From Streptosporangiaceae bacterium (GTDB lineage Bacteria; Actinomycetota; Actinomycetes; Streptosporangiales; Streptosporangiaceae): DNA of 64,000 nucleotides. Position numbers and translations under genes: made by a program. Below are positions 41,960 through 47,629 of the stretch, piece after piece; the first letter of the stretch is position 1; each line of letters opens with the position of its first letter. The notes under the pieces are model-generated. The model saw only the letters and a program-made list of their open reading frames with translations. It was not told the origin of the DNA and made no database searches. The stretch is from NCBI GenBank assembly GCA_019239975.1, contig JAFAZE010000145.1:1-64000 (forward strand), given 5' to 3'.

Positions 41960-43693
41960 ATGCTGGGCGTTAAGGCGCTGGCGGGGAAGGCCCTATACGG
42001 GCTGGCATGCATCGTCGCTGCGGTCGTCTTGGTCGTGAGCGGCGTGGCGTACTACGGGAAGAAGGCGGTCAATAGCCTCGGCACGTCCCCCAACCTGTCC
42101 GGCGGACCCTCCACCGGCCCGATGAACATCCTGATCATCGGCCTGGAGTCGCGGACCTACTGGGACGGGACATCGGTTGACCACCACATCGCTACCATCA
42201 CGCACATTGGGACAGCCGCCGACGGCAACGGCGGGAACGCTGCCAACACGCTGATCCTGCTGCACATCTTCGCCGACGGGCGGAAGGCGGTGGGTTTCTC
42301 CATCCCCCGGGACGCCTACGTGCCGATGGCCGGGACGATGGGCTTCGGCGCCAGCCCGAGCAAGATCGACAACGCCTACGGCTATGCCATGGCGCAGCAG
42401 ATAACCAATGACCTGACGGCGCACCCTAGCTGGTCCTCCGCGCAGCGAAACCTGGACGGCAACTACGCCGGCCAGAATGCCGAGATCCAGACCGTCCAAG
42501 CGCTGACGGGGGTCACGATCAACAAGTTCGTCGAACTCAACCTCGTCGGCTACTACAACATGGCCAAGGTGTTCGGCGGCATAGAGGCGTGCGTCTTCCC
42601 GTGGCCGGGCGGCAATACGCCGAGCGGATACCTCGCGAAGGACGCGAACCTTAGCGACCCCGTCGTGGGAGGCACCACTGGCGGGTACGGGTCGGGGTCA
42701 GAGGTGGTGCCGGGCATCCAGCACCTGCCGCCGGAGCAGGCCCTGGCCTTCGTCCGCAACAGGCACACCGTGCCGGGCGGCGACACCGGCCGCACCTACC
42801 GCCAGCAGGCCGTGATCGACTACGTGCTGAACAACCTGAAGACGGGCGGCGTCCTGTCCGACATCAGCAAGCTGAACTCGCTGCTGAGCAGCGCCAAGGA
42901 GTACGTGCAGCTCCCCCGGAACTGGGACCTGGTCCAGTTCGGCGGCGAGATCAGCGGCCTGACCCCGTCGAAAATCGCTCTCACTACGCTCCCCACCACT
43001 GGGTCGGAGACCGCCCCCAACGGCGTCGGGGCAGTGTCCACGGTCGACATCCCCGCGATCCGGCGGATCGTGCAGCGGGCATTCTCGGCCCCGCCGGAGG
43101 CCGGCATCACCAAGCCGTCCAGTTCCGCCAAGGGCAGCACCTCCGGCACTAGCGGTAACTCCGTCAGGAGCGACACCTCGTCCGCGACAAAGGCGCCCGC
43201 CAAGCCGGCCCCGACGGCGCTGCCCGCGGCCAAGGTCACCGTGGACGTGATCAACAACGGCGCCCCGGCCGGCACGGCGCGTAACGTGCTGACGGCCCTC
43301 GCGGCTAGGGGGTACACGGCCGGCACCGCCGGGAACCCGCCGGCCGGCACCCCCGCCCAGTCGCTGACCACGGTCAGCTACGGGGCCGGCGCGGCGGTCA
43401 ACGCGGCGGCCATCGCGAAGTACTTCGGCCCCGGCATCACCGTGACTGCCAGCAGTTCCCTGACGGCCGACCACGTGGTGGTCACCCTGGGCGTGGCGAC
43501 CCAGGCGGTGCCCGCGTCGCTCGTCGGTCGCGCCCCCACGTCGCAGTCCTCCGGCAGCGGCTCAGCCAGCAGTGGCTCCGCGAGTAGCCGCTCAGCCAGC
43601 AGCACCTCAGGCGCTGCCCACGCCCTTACGCCGCAGGAGAAGCAGTGGGCAGCGGAGGCGAAGGCCAAGTACGGCATCCCCTGCGTCTACTGA
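41960..43693 (+). CDS. LytR-CpsA-Psr family protein with LytR_C domain
   Basis: 577 residues. One N-terminal span (LACIVAAVVLVVSGVAYYG) anchors the protein with its body outside. The LCP domain (about 55-310) shows MNILIIGLESR, TLILLHIFADGRKAVGFSIPRDAYV, SKIDNAYGY and the LAFVRNRHTVPGGDTGRTYRQQ catalytic/lipid-binding segment. These enzymes attach wall polymers such as teichoic acid, arabinogalactan or capsule from lipid carriers to peptidoglycan. After a Ser/Thr/Pro linker comes a LytR_C domain (TVDVINNGAPAGTARNVLTALAARGY), and then a Ser-rich stretch ending in KYGIPCVY. GGAGGG before ATG 41960 supports the start. It may serve the glycan made by the 51-63 kb locus, but it is not linked to it. 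Confidence 0.92.
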   Translation: MLGVKALAGKALYGLACIVAAVVLVVSGVAYYGKKAVNSLGTSPNLSGGPSTGPMNILIIGLESRTYWDGTSVDHHIATITHIGTAADGNGGNAANTLILLHIFADGRKAVGFSIPRDAYVPMAGTMGFGASPSKIDNAYGYAMAQQITNDLTAHPSWSSAQRNLDGNYAGQNAEIQTVQALTGVTINKFVELNLVGYYNMAKVFGGIEACVFPWPGGNTPSGYLAKDANLSDPVVGGTTGGYGSGSEVVPGIQHLPPEQALAFVRNRHTVPGGDTGRTYRQQAVIDYVLNNLKTGGVLSDISKLNSLLSSAKEYVQLPRNWDLVQFGGEISGLTPSKIALTTLPTTGSETAPNGVGAVSTVDIPAIRRIVQRAFSAPPEAGITKPSSSAKGSTSGTSGNSVRSDTSSATKAPAKPAPTALPAAKVTVDVINNGAPAGTARNVLTALAARGYTAGTAGNPPAGTPAQSLTTVSYGAGAAVNAAAIAKYFGPGITVTASSSLTADHVVVTLGVATQAVPASLVGRAPTSQSSGSGSASSGSASSRSASSTSGAAHALTPQEKQWAAEAKAKYGIPCVY

Positions 43694-43697
43694 GTAA

Positions 43698-43718
43698 CCC
43701 TGGTCGGGTGGACCGGGG
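43698..43718 (+). terminator. Short hairpin after LCP gene
   Basis: CCCTGGTC (43698-43705) and GACCGGGG (43711-43718) pair with one T-G wobble around a five-base loop, four bases after the stop. No T-run. Confidence 0.4.
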
Positions 43719-43867
43719 AAATCGCACCCTTGCGCCGCGCCGAGGCCAGCAGCCAGTGGACAGCCATCCGCAGTTTCCGGCCCTGACCAGCCCTGCGCAG
43801 CGGCTGATCGTCGCCCGCGGTCCACGCCGCCCGCTGGGCCGCGATCCGCGATCTCACCCTCAAGATA

Positions 43868-43916
43868 GTTAAGCATCCACTTGACTGTAGTTTTAGCGGC
43901 GGCAATACTTAAGAAC
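43868..43916 (+). promoter_or_regulatory. Promoter and operator of ArsR/SRPBCC/NTF2 operon
   Basis: TTGACT (43881-43886) and AATACT (43904-43909) are separated by 17 bases, the best consensus promoter in the window. Seven bases later is the ATG at 43917, with no ribosome site. GTTAAG-N6-CTTGAC (43868-43885) is an inverted repeat with one mismatch overlapping the -35, a likely ArsR operator. Confidence 0.6.
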
Positions 43917-44261
43917 ATGATTAACCAAGGCGCGGACCTGGACCGGGCCTTCCACGCCCTGGCGGACCCGTCCCGCAGGCTGATTGTCGAGCGACTTGCC
44001 CGCGGCCCCGCGTCGGTGAGCGAGCTGGCACGACCCCTTACCATGTCCTTGCCCGCGGTGATGCAGCACCTGCAGGTGCTGGAGGCGTGCTCGCTCGTCG
44101 CTTCGGAAAAAGCCGGCCGTGTCCGCACCTGCCGCATCGAGCCGGAAATGCTGCGGCGGGTGGAGCAGTGGGTTGCCCGCCAGCGGACCACCTGGGAGCG
44201 GCGGCTTGACCGGCTCGGCGACTACCTGGCCGAAGACCAGCAAGAAGGGATCCAGCGATGA
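43917..44261 (+). CDS. ArsR-family winged-helix regulator
   Basis: 114 residues: DLDRAFHALADPSRRLIVERLARGPASVSELARPLTMSLPAVMQHLQVLEACSLVASEKAGRVRTCRIEPEMLRRVEQWVARQRTTWERRLDRLGDYL. This is the ArsR subgroup that is translationally coupled to SRPBCC proteins. No metal-binding CxC is present. It probably represses its own operon. Its stop overlaps the next start by four bases (ATGA). Confidence 0.9.
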   Translation: MINQGADLDRAFHALADPSRRLIVERLARGPASVSELARPLTMSLPAVMQHLQVLEACSLVASEKAGRVRTCRIEPEMLRRVEQWVARQRTTWERRLDRLGDYLAEDQQEGIQR

Positions 44262-44716
44262 GTGACCACTGCGTGGCCCATGCCACGTTCAGTCTCGAAC
44301 GCACCTACAGCGCGGCGCCTGCCCGCGTGTTCGCCGCGTGGGCCGAGCCCGCAGCGAAGGCTCGATGGTTCGCCGGGCCTGACTCCGGCCACCGGCTCGA
44401 TTTCCGGGTCGGCGGCCGCGAGGTCGCCCAGGGAGCCAACAGCGACGGTGACCTGCTGACCTTCGAGTCGGCCTACCACGACATCGTTCCCTCAGCCCGG
44501 ATCGTCTACAGCTCCACGCTTTCGGTCCGCGACAAGGTCGCCACCGTGTCGGTCACCACGGTGGAGTTCTCTCCTGCCGGGGACGGCACCCGGCTGCTCC
44601 TGACCGAGCAGGGCACCTACCTCGACGGCCTGGAAGATCCGAGCTGGCGCGAGCAGGGAACCAGCCAGCAGCTCGACGCTCTGGACACCGAACTGAAAGA
44701 GAGCGGTACACGTTGA
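44258..44716 (+). CDS. SRPBCC (AHSA1-type) protein
   Basis: 152 residues. The AHSA1/START-like fold is seen in FSLERTYSAAPARVFAAWAEPAAKARWFAGPDSG, HRLDFRVGGREVAQG, TFESAYHDIVPSARIVYSSTL and TRLLLTEQGTYLDGLEDPSWREQGTSQQLDALDTEL. Such proteins bind hydrophobic ligands; in this operon type the partner regulator is an ArsR protein. The ligand is unknown. It overlaps the upstream regulator and its stop overlaps the next ATG by one base. Confidence 0.88.
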   Translation: MSDHCVAHATFSLERTYSAAPARVFAAWAEPAAKARWFAGPDSGHRLDFRVGGREVAQGANSDGDLLTFESAYHDIVPSARIVYSSTLSVRDKVATVSVTTVEFSPAGDGTRLLLTEQGTYLDGLEDPSWREQGTSQQLDALDTELKESGTR

Positions 44717-45174
44717 TGAGCACCCCGGTCAGCCAGCCCGAGCTTGAGATCCGCGCCCTCATCGAGGCCTGGACGCAAGCGCTGCGCGCTAAGGACGTAG
44801 CCGGGCGCACCGCGCACTACGCCGATGACGTCCTGATATTCGATGTCATCAACCCGGTACAGCACGCCGGCCTGGACGCGCTCAGGCAGAGACTGGCCCA
44901 GTGGTTCGCCACATTCGACGGCCCGATCGACTGTCAAGTGCTCGGCCTGCAGATCACAGCAGACCAGCACGTCGCTTTCTGCCACTCCCTTCAGCGATTC
45001 CGTGGCTCCCTGGCCAACGGCGGGATGCTGGACATGCTGGTCCGCTACACCACCTGCCTTCGCAAGACCAGCGATCGCTGGGCTGTCACCCACGAGCACG
45101 CATCCACCCCCTTCGACCCCGCGACCGGCCTCGCGTCTGTAGCCACGCCACCCAGCACAGCCGGACGGTCGTGA
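44716..45174 (+). CDS. NTF2-like/SnoaL-type protein
   Basis: 152 residues. The cone-shaped NTF2 fold is suggested by ELEIRALIEAWTQALRAKDVAGRTAHYADDVLIFDVINPVQHAG and by QRLAQWFATFDGPIDCQVLGLQI and the C-terminal strand KTSDRWAVTHEHASTPFDP. The family includes ketosteroid-isomerase-like enzymes and ligand-binding proteins; the HEHAST strand is the usual end of the DUF4440-type group. ATG 44716 overlaps the SRPBCC stop (TGATG), so it is the third gene of the operon. The reaction is unknown. Confidence 0.82.
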   Translation: MSTPVSQPELEIRALIEAWTQALRAKDVAGRTAHYADDVLIFDVINPVQHAGLDALRQRLAQWFATFDGPIDCQVLGLQITADQHVAFCHSLQRFRGSLANGGMLDMLVRYTTCLRKTSDRWAVTHEHASTPFDPATGLASVATPPSTAGRS

Positions 45175-45298
45175 TCACCCGCCACACGCCCACGCGCACT
45201 GCAGGTGGCCTGTCCCCGCCCATGCAGCGGGCGGCGGCGGTGATCTGCGTGCGGGTTCGGCTGAACTCGCGGGCGACTCAAACTAAGGTCTCAAGTCA

Positions 45299-45568
45299 CT
45301 ATGCGCAACTTGCGGGTGGCGGCATGATCGCGACTTCGCACCCGTGCTCGTATCGCCGGATGACCGTGCTCTGCCTGCCGGTCACGACGGTCACGACCTG
45401 GGGCGGGCCGGCGTAGCTCCGCAACCGGGCGTCGTCCAGGGCCTCCAGCAGCGATCGGAGCGTATACGGGTAGGTCCTGTACACCGTGCCGAGCCTGCTT
45501 CCCGTGCCGACGTCCCGCACGGCGTAGGACTTGCTGGCCGTGCTGTCATCCCTTGTCCCCGCGCGCAT
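45299..45568 (-). CDS. Small protein downstream of proteasome-like gene
   Basis: 89 residues: SKSYAVRDVGTGSRLGTVYRTYPYTLRSLLEALDDARLRSYAGPPQVVTVVTGRQSTVIRRYEHGCEVAIM. The mix of strands and one helix looks like a real small globular protein, but I recognise no family. The ATG at 45568 is seven bases after the stop of the proteasome-like gene, so it should be on the same transcript. There is no clear Shine-Dalgarno. Its job is unknown. Confidence 0.45.
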   Translation of the reverse strand: MRAGTRDDSTASKSYAVRDVGTGSRLGTVYRTYPYTLRSLLEALDDARLRSYAGPPQVVTVVTGRQSTVIRRYEHGCEVAIMPPPASCA

Positions 45569-45575
45569 TGCACGA

Positions 45576-46541
45576 TCAACTTATGGCAAGCGCGTGCCTA
45601 TCTACCTCAGCCGAGTCAACAGGCGCTATATGATCACCGAGCGTAACCACACCCAGGCCGGCCTGGCCGGGTAACCGGCGAGCCGCGCTGGGGGAAGCCT
45701 TCGGCCCGTCCGGTGAGCGCAGGCGCTCCTCGACAACCATGCGCGCGTACTCTTCGGACTCCCCGTCAGACATCCAGGCGAAGCCGTCCGCGGTCACGGT
45801 GGCGATGACGGGGAAGATCTGCCGCGTGAGGTCAGGGCCGCCGGTTGCCGAGTCATCGTCGGCGGCGTCATACAACGCGTGCGCGCAGGCCAGCATCGCA
45901 TCACGGGCCGGCATGTTGTCGGCGTAAAGCTTCTTCAGGGAGCCCCTGGCGAATATCGATCCCGAGCCGATGGCGTGGAACCGGTGTTCCTCGGAAGGGC
46001 CACCGGCCAAGTCGTAGCTGTATATCCACGCCGTCCTGGCTTCCTCGTCATAGCCGGCGAACAACGGCATAACCGCTAGCCCTTGCATCACGGCTCCAAG
46101 ATTTCCCCTGATCATCGCGGCCAGCCGGTTGGCCTTCCCCGTAAGGGACAGCTGCCGACCCTCCATCTTCTCGTAATGCTCAAGTTCCACCTGGAACAGC
46201 CGCACTAGCTCCACAGCAATGCTCCACGCCCCCGCGACGCCGACGGCCGAGTGTTCATCGGTGCGGAACACTTTCCGGACCTCGCGCTTGGAGATCATGC
46301 TGGCCATCGTCGCGCGCCGGCCCCCCGCCAGGACCACCCCCCCGGCGAACGTGGCAGCGACGATCGTGGTGCCGTGTGCCAGTTCGAGTCCTGTGCCGCC
46401 GCCTGCGACGAGATCTTCGTCCATGAGGCCGCCCCGCAGCAGCTCCGGGGCGTATGACGCGAGGAACTCGGTGAAGGAGGATGTTCTCGTCACCATCAAG
46501 GCCCAGGGAAAGCGCCGATTGCGGTCGAAGTAAGGGTCCAC
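45576..46541 (-). CDS. Orphan proteasome beta-subunit homologue lacking Asp17
   Basis: 321 residues, clearly of the actinobacterial PrcB type. A propeptide of about 57 residues (SSFTEFLASYAPELL) ends at HG-T58, the mature Thr1. The core has TTIVAATFAGGVVLAGGRRATM, KVF with Lys33 kept, RLFQVELEHYEKMEG, GKANRLAAMIRGNLGAVMQGLAVMPLFAGYD, HAIGSGS and YDAADDDSATGGPDLTRQIFP. The residue after LAG, Asp17 of the catalytic set in normal subunits (GDRRAT), is Gly74 here. A C-terminal extension of about 50 residues follows. GGAGG five bases upstream supports GTG 46541. No prcA, pup, dop or mpa lies nearby, so this is a paralogue outside the usual locus, perhaps inactive or regulatory. Confidence 0.85.
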   Translation of the reverse strand: MDPYFDRNRRFPWALMVTRTSSFTEFLASYAPELLRGGLMDEDLVAGGGTGLELAHGTTIVAATFAGGVVLAGGRRATMASMISKREVRKVFRTDEHSAVGVAGAWSIAVELVRLFQVELEHYEKMEGRQLSLTGKANRLAAMIRGNLGAVMQGLAVMPLFAGYDEEARTAWIYSYDLAGGPSEEHRFHAIGSGSIFARGSLKKLYADNMPARDAMLACAHALYDAADDDSATGGPDLTRQIFPVIATVTADGFAWMSDGESEEYARMVVEERLRSPDGPKASPSAARRLPGQAGLGVVTLGDHIAPVDSAEVDRHALAIS

Positions 46542-46655
46542 GCTTCCTCCCTGCCATGAGTACCGTTTCCGGACAGACTCTACTGTGGCCTACGGCATCG
46601 GCAAGTGGGTGGTTTGAGGCAGGCCACCCAAGCACGAACACCAGCGCAAACCGCG

Positions 46656-47057
46656 GCGGGTGAGTCGGCCTGTAGGCCGGGTTCTGTGCGCCCGCTGGCG
46701 CGGGCCGGCGGCCATCCATCTAGGGCTGCCGTTGCCGGCAGCCTCGTGCGGTCTACCCGCGAGCATCGGGCGGGCCACCCTCGATCGCTCGCGCAGGCAC
46801 GCGCCTCATGTGCGCGGGCCCTCCTGACCTTGCTCCAGGTGGGGTTTACCGAGCCGCCGCAGTCACCTGCGGCGCTGGTGGTCTCTTACACCACCGTTTC
46901 ACCCTTACCCCGCGCGAAAGGCGCGAGGCGGTCTGTTTTCTGTGGCACTTTCCCGCGGGTCACCCCGGGTCGGCGTTACCGACCACCCTGCCCTGTGGAG
47001 CCCGGACCTTCCTCACCGGGCCTGACGCCCGGCGCGACCGCCCGGCCGACTCACCCT
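46656..47057 (-). ncRNA. rnpB: RNase P RNA
   Basis: The catalytic RNA of ribonuclease P, which trims the 5' ends of tRNA precursors. Read on the minus strand, the ends pair as GTGAGTCGGCC with GGCCGACTCAC (47044-47054 with 46660-46670), forming P1. The conserved GAGGAAGGTCCGGGCTCC segment follows, then CACAGAAAACAGACCGCC and the 3' ACAGAACCCGGCCTACAGG. The roughly 400-base length and order of conserved blocks fit bacterial type A. A TATCCT box (47064-47069 on the minus strand) lies about seven bases before the 5' end. Confidence 0.95.
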
Positions 47058-47112
47058 GCGCACAGGATACGCCGCGAGCTCATCTGGCGGTCGGTCCCGG
47101 GGCGCTAACCCT

Positions 47113-47313
47113 TTAGAAGCAAACCCCACGGGTGGCGGGCGGCGTCACAAGCACGGGCATGACGTAGGACCCGTACTGGCGGCCTGGCCTTTGGGACGTA
47201 GATCTCGGTAGCTCCTCCGCCGCCGGGTCGCGGTCGGCCAGGTCCGATAGCCGCCGGAGGCCGTCCGGCCCGGCGACCCTGATCGCGCCCAGCTTCCACA
47301 GGATGTCCAGCAT
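47113..47313 (-). pseudogene. Possible gene remnant upstream of rnpB
   Basis: On the minus strand, 47113-47313 and the codons before it read NVERMLDILWKLGAIRVAGPDGLRRLSDLADRD, which looks like part of a winged-helix or regulatory protein. There is no good start, ribosome site or recognisable family, and it ends in a poor-quality tail. I list it as a possible decayed gene. The remainder of 47070-47629 shows nothing else I can support. Confidence 0.25.
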
Positions 47314-47629
47314 CCGCTCGACGTTCCGGCCGTTGGTCCAGCCGCTGGACCGCCAGCTGACCGCCGCGCGGTCCTCGAACGCGACCGCTCACCGCGGAAC
47401 CGGCGAATCTTTCATGGCGCGCCCCGGAGATAAGTTACGGAGCGATAACGGGACCGCGGGAGACCTGGCCAGGTTGGGGTGCGGTAGCGGTTACTTATGT
47501 TAAAGCATGTGGTAGTCGAGCTCAGAGGGTTTACAGAAGTTGGCCGGGAGGGGCAATGACCGTGCTTGCCGGGATCGAGCGGGGGCGCGCGTCCTGCCCG
47601 TCTATGCGTGCGGTGAGTGACGTGAGCGA

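Noticed and set aside
45576-46541. Canonical prcB of a Pup-proteasome locus
   Set aside because: No prcA, pup or dop adjacent and Asp17 is Gly; treated as a paralogue.
46656-47057. Protein-coding frames over the rnpB region
   Set aside because: The sequence folds and matches RNase P RNA conserved blocks; the frames overlapping it have no protein features.
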